A DNA stretch of 53,922 bases from Candidatus Sulfopaludibacter sp. (lineage in GTDB: Bacteria; Acidobacteriota; Terriglobia; Bryobacterales; Bryobacteraceae): NCBI GenBank assembly GCA_031292755.1, contig JARLGM010000025.1:1-53922 (forward strand). Reading direction: 5' to 3'. Shown here one piece after another: positions 34,545 to 43,000 of the stretch. The notes under the pieces are model-generated. The model ran no database searches and was not told the DNA's origin. It saw nothing but the letters and a program-made list of their open reading frames with translations. How positions within the stretch are numbered: position 1 is the stretch's first letter; every line of letters begins with the position of its first letter. The position numbers and the translations under genes were made by a program.

Positions 34545-35530
34545 TTCTTCTCTCCTTCTTGCGCCGCGGAGGATTCGGCGGGCTTTTCCGCCGAAGTCAA
34601 TTGCAGGAAGATGTCTTCCAGGCTCAAGCCTACCGAGCGCATCTCATTCAGGTTCCAACCGGAGTTGACCACGGTGCGGGCCAGGTCGGCGCGGATGTGG
34701 CGGCCTTGCAGGCTCTCCACTTCGAAGAGCAGGCCGCCGTCTTTGGATTCTTTGGCCATGACGCGGCTGACCCCGGAGACCTGTTCGAGGCGCTGCTGGA
34801 CGTCGCCGGCATTGGGCTGGCCGTCCACCGCCTGGACTTCCACGGCGACCGCTTCGGAACCGCGCAGGCGATTGGTGAGATTCGCCACCGAATCGATGGC
34901 CACCAGTTTGCCGCGGCTGATGATGATGACGCGCTCGCAGGAGTGCTCGACTTCGGAAAGAATGTGGGTGCTGAGAATGATGGTGTGCTCGCCGGCGAGG
35001 TGGCGGAGCAGCTCGCGAATCTCGATGATCTGCTTGGGATCGAGTCCGCTGGTGGGCTCGTCCAGAATCAGCACGGCCGGATTGTGAATGATCGCCTGCG
35101 CGATGCCGACGCGCTGGCGGTAGCCTTTGGAAAGCTGGCCGATCAGCTTGTTGCGGACTTCGCCGAGGGCGCATTTGCCCACCACGTCACTTACTTTCCC
35201 GTTGATCTCGCCGGAACTGATTCCCTTCAGCCGGCCCACGTAAACGAGATACTCGGAGACCTCCATTTCGGGATACACCGGAGGCGTTTCGGGAAGGTAT
35301 CCGATCCTCTTTTTGACTTCCAGCGGGTTGGCCATCACATCGAAGCCGGCCACGTTGGCGGAGCCCTCGGAGGGCGGAAGGAAGCAGGTGAGAATGCGCA
35401 TCGTGGTGGTTTTCCCGGCGCCGTTCGGCCCCAGGAATCCAACAATCTGGCCCTTCTCCACTTCGAAGGAAATGTTGTCTACAGCGACAGTACGAGCGTA
35501 TCGCTTGGTGAGACCCTCAACTTTGATCAT
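34541..35530 (-). CDS. ABC transporter ATP-binding protein (GldA-like)
   Basis: A 329-aa ATPase. Walker A is GPNGAGKT (about residues 34-41), the signature is LSKGYRQRVGIAQA, Walker B is AVLILDEPTSGLDP and the switch histidine is in LSTHI. A C-terminal domain of about 100 residues after residue 215 is typical of ABC-2 drug/polymer-type ATPases, ending in a Lys/Glu-rich tail. It is the first gene of the four-gene exporter operon. Confidence 0.93.
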   Translation of the reverse strand: MIKVEGLTKRYARTVAVDNISFEVEKGQIVGFLGPNGAGKTTTMRILTCFLPPSEGSANVAGFDVMANPLEVKKRIGYLPETPPVYPEMEVSEYLVYVGRLKGISSGEINGKVSDVVGKCALGEVRNKLIGQLSKGYRQRVGIAQAIIHNPAVLILDEPTSGLDPKQIIEIRELLRHLAGEHTIILSTHILSEVEHSCERVIIISRGKLVAIDSVANLTNRLRGSEAVAVEVQAVDGQPNAGDVQQRLEQVSGVSRVMAKESKDGGLLFEVESLQGRHIRADLARTVVNSGWNLNEMRSVGLSLEDIFLQLTSAEKPAESSAAQEGEKK

Positions 35531-35902
35531 ATGGTTTTGTCCCAGAACAGAACAGACGGAATAGTTGCCATTTGGGCGCGAATAGGCGCTCGGGGAGCGC
35601 CAGCATAGAAATCCTCAGGTTGAAACTTCATGATACGGAGTGCGGGCAACTGTTGTCAATTAAGTGGATCTCGTAGGATTTGCAGGAACAAAGCCGATCC
35701 GGGCGAGTGCGGCTGAAAAACAGGATTGGCCGGCAAAAAGTCAAAGAGCGTTTGACGGAACGAAGCCAATTCGAACCTCCCAATAATTCCATTGTACAAC
35801 CGCCTGTTCCGGGACACGCCGGAAGGCCTTTGTTTTCAGTGGGAAATTGCTTGTGAAGGGCTGGCCCGGCGGGGCGGGAGGATCCGTTGCCGGATTCTGG
35901 TC
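35531..35902. other. Intergenic region upstream of the ABC operon
   Basis: About 370 bp between the ATPase start and the MazF-like stop. I see no gene. A hairpin GGCGCTC-GGG-GAGCGCC lies at 35585-35601, 55 bp upstream of the ATPase start, probably in its leader. A TACAAT-like hexamer on the minus strand is at about 35795-35800 without a clear -35. Confidence 0.5.
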
Positions 35903-36220
35903 TTATTCCGTAAAGACCTCTTGCAGAGTGGTTAAGGCGACTGTCAACGTGCTTGGGGACAGAGCTCCCAACTTCTTCACTAACCTCACATTGTCCACGG
36001 CGCGGATCTGGTCCAGCAGGATTAATCCCTTCTTGCCACCGTGCGTGACGCCAATGCGAAACGGCGCAGCGCGGCTCTTAGTGGACATCGGCGCGACGAT
36101 CAGAGTACGCAGGTGATCATGCATTTCAGCGGGGGACACCACGACGCACGGCCGGGTCTTCCTGATCTCGCTCCCGACCGTGGGATCGAGATTCACCAGC
36201 CAAATTTCCCCACGAATCAC
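35903..36220 (-). CDS. MazF/PemK-family toxin (endoribonuclease)
   Basis: A 105-aa protein with the MazF fold: RGEIWLVNLDPTVGSEIRKTRPCVVVSP at the start contains the conserved loop and the catalytic Arg, and IVAPMSTK carries the conserved Thr/Ser of the active site; GLILLDQIRAVD is the third conserved block. MazF toxins cleave mRNA at short motifs. The start overlaps the antitoxin stop as ATGA, the normal antitoxin-toxin order. All key residues seem intact, so the pair is probably functional. Confidence 0.92.
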   Translation of the reverse strand: MIRGEIWLVNLDPTVGSEIRKTRPCVVVSPAEMHDHLRTLIVAPMSTKSRAAPFRIGVTHGGKKGLILLDQIRAVDNVRLVKKLGALSPSTLTVALTTLQEVFTE

Positions 36221-36480
36221 CAGACCAGCTCCGTGTCACTCGAGTTAGCGAATTCGCCCATCACCAACGCGTCATCGCCTGCTTCGGCGATCTTCCTGGC
36301 CGCTTCCGCCCATCCGGTGCGCACATGCCTGGCCGGCCGGCGCAACACAAGGGCGTCTCCTTCTATGGTCATTTCGACTTCGGCATGGCTGCTCAGCCCG
36401 AGTTGTGTGAGGACCGGCTTGGGTATCACGACGCCTTGAGAGTTCCCGACCCGCCGGATGTTAAGGTGCATGGCTTTCAT
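36217..36480 (-). CDS. AbrB/MazE-type antitoxin
   Basis: An 87-aa protein with an N-terminal swapped-hairpin DNA-binding domain (LNIRRVGNSQGVVIPKPVLTQLG) and an acidic C-terminal tail (AEAGDDALVMGEF) that would wrap the toxin. The start at 36480 is used because the residues upstream do not belong to the family; 36471 is a second in-frame ATG. A perfect dyad lies just upstream, the likely site for autorepression. Confidence 0.9.
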   Translation of the reverse strand: MKAMHLNIRRVGNSQGVVIPKPVLTQLGLSSHAEVEMTIEGDALVLRRPARHVRTGWAEAARKIAEAGDDALVMGEFANSSDTELVW

Positions 36481-36485
36481 CGTAA

Positions 36486-36496
36486 TAACAATGTTA
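36486..36496. promoter_or_regulatory. Dyad TAACA-A-TGTTA before the antitoxin gene
   Basis: A perfect 5+5 palindrome with a 1-bp centre, ending 5 bp before the antitoxin ATG. AbrB-type antitoxins bind such AT-rich palindromes near their own start, so this is a candidate operator. Confidence 0.55.
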
Positions 36497-36568
36497 ACAC
36501 GACCCGCAAAATCTAAAGGTCTGTTGAACGCTTCGCAACCCGCGGACGTCAGCTGGATGGGAGGGCTG

Positions 36569-37423
36569 ATGAAAAGGCAGTTGCTGGTGATGGCGGGAGT
36601 CTGGTGCTTCCCCGCCCTGCACGCGCAGCCGACGTTCGAAGTGGTATCGATCAAGGAATGCAAGGCCCACGATACGGCCCCGCCTTCCAATTCCTCGCCA
36701 GGCAGGTTAAGTTTGGGATGCTGGCCGTTATGGCGGCTGATCGCAGAAGCCTACGATACGTACGCTTCCGGCAAGGTCGATCCGCTGAGGCTGTTGTTTC
36801 CGCGGCCGCTGGAGGCAGCGCCGTCCTGGATCAACTCCGCCCGGTACACCATCGACGCGAAGGCGGAGAGTCCGCAAAGTGGCGCCATGATGCGCGGGCC
36901 GATGATGCAAGCCCTTTTGGAGGACCGGTTCCAATTGAAGACTCACCGCGAGACGCGGGAGGTATCGGGCTACCTGATGACCGTGGCGAAAGGCGGCCTC
37001 AAGGTGAAACCTACCGCGGAAGGCAGTTGTATTTCGGTAGATCCCACGGATTTTTCGCAATCCGGGAAACCCGATCCGAGCGGCAAGCCCTTCTGCCTGA
37101 ACCCGGCCAACCCAAGACACGGGTCGTTCGAGGCATTCGATATCCATGGAATCACGCTCGCGGCCTTTGCCAGCCTGCTCCACCCCGACGGCCTGCCCGT
37201 CATCGACCAAACCGGCGTTACGGGAAGATTTGACATTCATCTGGAATGGGAATCGGGGACGCCCAATACACCGGCGACGGCGGATGGAGCGGCCAGCGAT
37301 CCTTCTCCGCACACTTCGGCAATTATGGCGACGCGCGTGCAGCTCGGTCTGCGGCTCGAACCTGGCAAGGGTCCGCACGAGGTGCTGGTGATCGATCGCG
37401 TAGAGAAGCCTTCGGGGAATTAG
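36569..37423 (+). CDS. TIGR03435 / DUF3738 exported protein
   Basis: A 284-aa protein of a family strongly expanded in Acidobacteria. It has a signal peptide (MKRQLLVMAGVWCFPALHAQ), then the hallmark PTFEVVSIKEC, a segment PSWINSARYTIDAKAE, the MMQALLEDRFQLKTHRETREVSGYLMTVAKGG block and the C-terminal VIDQTGVTGRFDIHLEW and EVLVIDRVEKPS. The function of the family is unknown. The start at 36569 has GGGAGGG upstream. It stands alone, divergent from the MazEF-like pair. Confidence 0.92.
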   Translation: MKRQLLVMAGVWCFPALHAQPTFEVVSIKECKAHDTAPPSNSSPGRLSLGCWPLWRLIAEAYDTYASGKVDPLRLLFPRPLEAAPSWINSARYTIDAKAESPQSGAMMRGPMMQALLEDRFQLKTHRETREVSGYLMTVAKGGLKVKPTAEGSCISVDPTDFSQSGKPDPSGKPFCLNPANPRHGSFEAFDIHGITLAAFASLLHPDGLPVIDQTGVTGRFDIHLEWESGTPNTPATADGAASDPSPHTSAIMATRVQLGLRLEPGKGPHEVLVIDRVEKPSGN

Positions 37424-37425
37424 GT

Positions 37426-37447
37426 GGGCAGGCGGAAGCGCCTGCCC
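37426..37447. terminator. Bidirectional terminator-like hairpin
   Basis: GGGCAGGCG (37426-37434) pairs perfectly with CGCCTGCCC (37439-37447) around a GAAG loop, in the 43-bp spacer between two convergent genes. It has no U-tract, but placement and stability fit a terminator used from both sides. Confidence 0.65.
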
Positions 37448-37466
37448 AGGGAAAGACCGGGAGGTC

Positions 37467-39308
37467 CTACTTCAGCGATGCGGCGGCAATTTGGGCGATG
37501 TCCAGGAGCTTGGGCGGCGACTGAGTGATCACTCCCAGAGCGTCGCGAAACATGGTCTGGCAGAACGGGCAGGCCGTCCCAATCACCTGAGCTCCGGTGG
37601 CCACCAGCTCTTCGGCGCGCTCGACATTCACGCGTTTACCCTTTTCTTCGCCCAGAAACATCTGGCCGCCGCCGGCGCCGCAACAGAAGGAGCGTTCCCG
37701 CGAACGGGCGGGATCGATGGCGTCCGCCGTTTTCGCGATTACGGCGCGAGGCTCTTCATAGACGTTGCGGTAGCGGCCCAGGTAACAGGGGTCGTGAAAC
37801 ACCACGGTTTCCCGCGCACCTTGCGGCCCCGGTAAGCGTGAGCCCAGGCGCGCCAGCAGTTCACTATGATGCTCGATCTCGAATGTTCCGCCGAACTCGC
37901 GCCAGTCCGTGCCAATGGTGCGCACACAGTGCGGGCAGATGGATACTATCTTGCCGACCTTCGCCGCACGCAGCGTTTCGATATTCGCCTCGGCAACCTG
38001 CGAAACGGCGAGGTCGTTGCCCAGGCGACGTGCGGGGTCGCCGGTACACTTCTCTTTGCGCAACACGCCGAAGGTGACGCCGGCATGACGCAGCACGCGC
38101 GCCAGGGCCAGCACGATCTCGCGGCCCTGGGGATCGTACGCGCCCATACAGCCCAGCCACAGGCAGTATTCCTGGGTGCCGTCGTAAAAGGGCAGTTGGT
38201 TCTTTTCGATGAATTTCTGCCGCTCGATGGCGGCGAAGCCCAGAGCATTCCCGTGGCGCTCCAGATTGAGGAACAGCTTGGTGCCGTATTCGTCTTCCCA
38301 CTTCCCGGTGTTGACCGCGCCGCGGCGCAGCCCGACGATCAGGGGCAAGTGCTGGATTCCCACCGGGCATTGAAATTCGCAGGCGCCGCAGGTGGTGCAC
38401 TGGAACGCCGCTTCTTCGGCAATATGCTTACCCAGTAGAGGCGCTTCGTTGCCGGGTCCGAATTCATTGAGGTACGCGCGCAAACCCAAGATGATTTCTT
38501 TGGGATTGAGCAGTTTTCCGGTATTGCTGGCAGGACAATGCTCGGTGCAGCGCCCGCACTCCACGCAACTGAAAGCCTGGAGGGAATCGATGCGGGTGAC
38601 GTCCTTACCGGTGTCGAGTCCGAAATCCTCGTCGCCTTCGAGGGGCGGAATGCGGCTGAAACCGGCGCGCCGCAGGAACACCGTCACCGGACTCAAGGCC
38701 AGGTGCAGATGCTTGGTGTGCGGAATGAGCGGGAGAAAAATCAGGAGCGACAGCGTGTGCAGCCACCAGTTGATTCTGCCGCCGGCGGTGCCTTCACCGA
38801 AGTACAGGCCGCCCAGGTACGTCACCATGAGGGCGAAGATCAGGAAGGCGATGAAGCCCGACTCCGGCGAGACCGCGCCCAGCCACTTCGGCTGAACCAG
38901 GAAGCGCCGCACGAACAATCCGGCGATCGAGATGGCCACCGCCACCGCCCAGAAGGCCACAAATCCCAAGTAAAAGCGCCCGAATCTACTGTGCGGAGAG
39001 AGGAAAGCGAAACCGAACCCGGACGCGATGTGATTCAGCGTAATGAGAGCGAACGCACAGAAGCCCCAGAAGACGAAGGCGTGGGCCAGACCGGGCAAGG
39101 GCCTTTGGCGGATGACTTTTCCCTGCGCCATCACTTCCCATAGGAACTGCGCAATCCGCGGCCCCAGGGGCGCCACTTCGAAATCCGGAGTGACGCGGGA
39201 GCGGCGAACGATGTCCAATACCCGGCGCAGCCTCATCCAAAACCACGTGAGCGAGGTGATCAGGAGTACGAAGAGGACCGCCCGTTCCGTCCAAGATGGC
39301 TCGACCAT
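37467..39308 (-). CDS. Membrane (Fe-S) oxidoreductase with CCG domains (HdrD/GlpC-like)
   Basis: A 613-aa fusion protein. The N-terminal ~210 residues contain about five helices resembling the nitrate reductase gamma/DsrM cytochrome b-type domain. Two 4Fe-4S motifs follow, CVECGRCTEHCP (about 248) and CTTCGACEFQCP (about 304), then two cysteine-rich CCG domains including SICPHC, FHDPCYLGRY, FCCGAGGG and GTACPFC. Such proteins pass electrons between a quinone pool and a soluble donor, such as electron-transfer flavoprotein or thiol/disulfide partners. No partner gene is adjacent. It ends convergently with the DUF3738 gene over a hairpin. Confidence 0.9.
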   Translation of the reverse strand: MVEPSWTERAVLFVLLITSLTWFWMRLRRVLDIVRRSRVTPDFEVAPLGPRIAQFLWEVMAQGKVIRQRPLPGLAHAFVFWGFCAFALITLNHIASGFGFAFLSPHSRFGRFYLGFVAFWAVAVAISIAGLFVRRFLVQPKWLGAVSPESGFIAFLIFALMVTYLGGLYFGEGTAGGRINWWLHTLSLLIFLPLIPHTKHLHLALSPVTVFLRRAGFSRIPPLEGDEDFGLDTGKDVTRIDSLQAFSCVECGRCTEHCPASNTGKLLNPKEIILGLRAYLNEFGPGNEAPLLGKHIAEEAAFQCTTCGACEFQCPVGIQHLPLIVGLRRGAVNTGKWEDEYGTKLFLNLERHGNALGFAAIERQKFIEKNQLPFYDGTQEYCLWLGCMGAYDPQGREIVLALARVLRHAGVTFGVLRKEKCTGDPARRLGNDLAVSQVAEANIETLRAAKVGKIVSICPHCVRTIGTDWREFGGTFEIEHHSELLARLGSRLPGPQGARETVVFHDPCYLGRYRNVYEEPRAVIAKTADAIDPARSRERSFCCGAGGGQMFLGEEKGKRVNVERAEELVATGAQVIGTACPFCQTMFRDALGVITQSPPKLLDIAQIAAASLK

Positions 39309-39376
39309 ATTAACCAGTTTTGAATGTAGCGCAAATAGGAGGCGGGGGCGCTAAACTGGGGAGTGGTCGTTTCGCG

Positions 39377-39465
39377 GCCCGGGTGGCGAAATCGGCAGAC
39401 GCAACGGACTTAAAATCCGTTTTTCCGCAAGGAGAGTGCGGGTTCAATTCCCGCCCCGGGCACCA
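39377..39465 (+). tRNA. tRNA-Leu (UAA anticodon)
   Basis: The acceptor GCCCGGG pairs with CCCGGGC and the CCA is encoded. The anticodon stem ACGGA/TCCGT encloses the loop CTTAAAA, giving anticodon TAA. The long variable arm (TTTTCCGCAAGGAGAG region) is the class II type expected for leucine, and the T arm reads GCGGG-TTCAATT-CCCGC. No integrase or attachment duplicate is seen nearby. Confidence 0.95.
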
Positions 39466-39570
39466 AAATCGGTCAAGGATGTGCCGTCCGCCAGCCTGAA
39501 CGTCTTCCCGCTGTCGTAGGGAGGCCGCTTTTTCTAACGTAGACTATTGAAAGGATGAAAGGAGTCAGTG

Positions 39571-39888
39571 ATGGAAAACGGCCACGAACCGGCGACCAAA
39601 GCGGACGTGAAAGCGCTCGACGAGAAAATTATAACGCTCGACGAGAAGATCGAGATGCTGCGGAACGAAGTGCACCATGGCTACGACGACCTGAAGGATG
39701 TCTTGCGCGACAACGAGACGAAGCTCCTGCAGGCGTTCTACGGGTTCGCCCAATCCAACCAGGAGCGCCTGACCCAGCAGGAACGCGATGCGGCGGCGCT
39801 GAAGGAACGCCTGGCGATTTTTGAACGGCGCCTCATGGACCTTGAGCGCAAAGTAAACTTTCCCGGCTTCCCACCTCAACAGCGGTAG
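39571..39888 (+). CDS. Small coiled-coil protein of unknown function
   Basis: A 105-aa, highly charged protein predicted to be mostly helical. The N-terminal half carries the heptad-like repeats ADVKALDEKIITLDEKIEML and the C-terminal half ERLAIFERRLMDLERKV, so it probably forms a coiled coil. There is no signal peptide or membrane segment. The start at ATG 39571 is favoured over GTG 39568 because AAAGGAG (39558-39564) is at the right distance. It stands alone between the tRNA and the giant exported protein gene. Confidence 0.75.
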   Translation: MENGHEPATKADVKALDEKIITLDEKIEMLRNEVHHGYDDLKDVLRDNETKLLQAFYGFAQSNQERLTQQERDAAALKERLAIFERRLMDLERKVNFPGFPPQQR

Positions 39889-40044
39889 TTCGCGCTCGAA
39901 AAACGTAAGCAAAGACACCGTCATTCCTGCATTTATCACGCGAATTTCCGGCGGCTAATTTCCAGTGGCAAGCGCTTATTTCGGGAATATTGCGGGAGTC
40001 CGGGCGAATTACAGACAAGTCACCTTTTTGTCCGCTGCTTCTTG

Positions 40045-40073
40045 TTGTTTATGAGAGTTCGAAGAGCTACAAT
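40045..40073 (+). promoter_or_regulatory. Promoter abutting the giant protein gene (leaderless start)
   Basis: TTGTTT (40045-40050), a 17-bp spacer and TACAAT (40068-40073). The -10 ends exactly 6 nt before the ATG at 40080, so transcription should begin at the start codon. Only a short GGGA stands before the ATG and no proper ribosome site. Confidence 0.6.
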
Positions 40074-40079
40074 CCGGGA

Positions 40080-43000
40080 ATGTTCAGGGTATCGGCCGGT
40101 TTGTTGTCCGTATTCTTCTTGAGCTCCTTTCTTCTTTCCGCGGCGCCCCCGGTTAAGCCTTCGCCGGCGCAACACGATCTATCCTTTCCACTGGCATTCG
40201 AACGTGTGGGAAGCGGATCTCAAAGCCGGTACGTCGCGCATGGGGACGGGTACGCCATCGCGCTGGATGGCACGCGTGCGTCGATCCGCCTGCCACGCTC
40301 CGCCGGTGAAGGGAGGGCGCTCGCGTTCGAATTCGCCGGCGCGCGCAAGTCGGTGGCCGTCCCGGGCCCTGAACTTCCCGGCAAAGTGAATTACATTTAC
40401 GGCAACGATCCTCGCCAGTGGAAGGTAGGACTGCCTACTTTCGGCAAGGTCACTTACAACGGCATTTACCCCGGCGTGGATGCGGTGTTCTACGGGAATC
40501 AAAAGCAGCTGGAGTTCGACCTGCTGCTGCGGCCGGGCGCCGATCCGCAGCAGATCAGGCTGAAGTTCAGCGGCAACCGGCATCTCTCGGTGGATGCGGA
40601 TGGCGCGCTCGTCGTCCAGTCCGCCGGCAACACCCTGCGTCTGGCGCTGCCGGCAATTTATCAGGAAGCCGACGGCCGCAAGCAACCCGTGAAGGGCCGG
40701 TACACTCTGCGGGCGGACGGCGAGGCGGGCTTCGCAGTGGAGGACTACGACCGCAAGAGGCAGTTGGTGATCGATCCGACGATCGTGTACTCCGCGCTTC
40801 TGGGTGGCGGCACTGGCGATTCGTTCGGCCAAGCCATCGCGGTCGACGCCTTGGGGAATTCGTACGTCGCAGGCTACACCTACGCTCAGGATTTTCCATT
40901 GGCCGGTACAGCATCGCTGCTGCAAGGTACTGCCAACGGATTTGTTGCCAAGGTGGACCCCAACGGCAACCTGGTGTATTCGACATACATCGGAGGCGCC
41001 GGCACCGATCAGTTTCTCGGCATCGCAGTCGATGCGAGCGGGTCCGCGTGGGTGACCGGCGTTTCCAGTTCCACCAATTTTCCGCTGGTCAGTCCGTTTC
41101 AGTCGCTGCCGGGCGGCGTCAGCGATGGGGTGGTGCTGAAGCTGAATGCGCAGGGCCATCCGATCTTCTCCAGTTACTTTGGCTTTTCCACGCGAGGGAA
41201 CGGGATTGCACTGGACACCGGGGGGAACGCTTATGTGGCCGGGAACGCCGGCGCCATACCGGTGACGGCGGGAGCATTTCAAACCTCGTCCACGGGTTCG
41301 TACGGCTTTCTGGCGAAGTTCAGTGCGCAGGGCGCTCTGAATTATGCGACGTACCTGGGCGGTCCGGGCGGGAGCTACGCGTCCGCGGTCGCAGTGGACC
41401 TGTTCGGAAACGCCTATGTGGCCGGATACACGTTCGCAACCAGCTTTCCCGGCGCCCCGGGCGGCGGAGCACAGCCGTTCAATCGCGGCAGTGAGGACGC
41501 TTTTGTGGCCAAGGTGAACCCGGCCGGCAGCGCGCTCTCCTATTTCACTTTTCTGGGTGGCTCCGGCAACGATTTCGCCAATAGCATCAGTCTGGATTCC
41601 AACTTCAACGCATACGTCGCGGGCGGAACCACGTCCGGCGATTTCTACGTTACGGACGGAGCGCTGCAGACTTCCTATAGCCTGACTCCCTCTCCGTTCC
41701 TTGCCAAACTGAATGCCGGCGGCTCGCAACTTCTTTACTCGACTTACCTGGGCAGTGCCCGTCCGGTATACCAATATGGTCTGGCCGTAGACGCCGGAGG
41801 GAATGCCTATGTAGCGGGGACCACCGCGGATTCGCTAGCCACAGCAGCGGCGGCTCAGAACAGCCTCCCTAACACCAGCGCCTTGTTTCAGACCACCAAC
41901 TCGGGGGCATCCTGGTCTGCCTTCGACGGCGGTCTCGGGGGGACTCCCGCGGCGATTTCGCCGGACCCGCAGAACGAAGGGTTTATCGTCGCAGCCACGG
42001 ACCTGGGCATCTTCCGCACCACCAACAATGGGGCATCGTGGACCCGGCTGATTCTGGGCACCTTCGTGGGGTTGTCCCGGAGTCCCGCGAACAGCAGTGT
42101 GCTCTATGCCAGCACCGGAACGCAGGTTTTCTATTCGACTAACAACGGAGTCACGTGGTCTATCACGCAAAACAGAGCCGTGGCCTCCGCCATCATCCTG
42201 GCCGATCCTCTGAACGCCAATACCGCCTACGCCGTCACCAGCGGCCAAGCCATCAGCAAAACAACCGACGGCGGAACTACCTGGACTACGCTTGCCGGCC
42301 CCGGCACCTTTACGGTGGATTCGTTCGTGGCCGCGCCGAATGGTACGCTGTTCCTGGATACGAACCTTGGAGTCTTCGCGAGCGCCGATCACGGCGCTTC
42401 CTGGGCTCCCATGAACACCGGCCTGGCCCCTCTGGCCGGCGTGGTCAATGGCCTGACCGTTTCGGCGGCGAATTCGCTGGTGCTGTATCGCAGCGCCGGC
42501 ACACCCACGATCTATTCGTCCGCGGATGGCGGCGCTACCTGGGCGCCAGTATCGGGAAGCCTTCCCTACAATGCCGGCGCGCTGGCCGCATCGGCTACCA
42601 ACGCCGCGGTCGTGTATGCTCTCCCGTTAAGCTCGACTACCGCTCCCGCGGTGTTCTCGAATCCCTATGTATCGAGCGACGGCGGCGCAACCTGGAATCC
42701 GGCGGGCACGGGCTTGGGCACATCGGCAGTGACCGGCATTGTTTTCGATCCGGCCAACGGGTCCATAGCGTATGCTCTGGCGAAACCGACGCGCGCCGGG
42801 TTCCTCACCAAGATCAACTCCACCGGCTCCGCGGTGGTCTACTTCACGGCTCTGACGGGATCGATCTCGGCTCAGCCCAATGCCATCGCAATCGCTCCTT
42901 CAGGCGATGTGTTTGTGGCCGGCACCGAGCAGGGCGCGTTTCCCGGAGCGCCCTCGGTGCCGGCGTCCATGAGCCGCAGCGCTTTCGTCACGCGAATCGA

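Noticed and set aside
39377..39465. tRNA-Leu as an integration site for a genomic island
   Set aside because: No integrase gene and no duplicated 3' tRNA end were found in the flanking 10 kb.
40179..41774. A 531-codon open frame antisense to the SBBP repeats
   Set aside because: It is periodic only because the sense strand is repetitive; no independent evidence for coding.
41880..42700. Periodic repeats in the giant gene as a possible CRISPR-like array
   Set aside because: The repeats are in-frame Asp-box protein motifs of variable spacing and DNA sequence.
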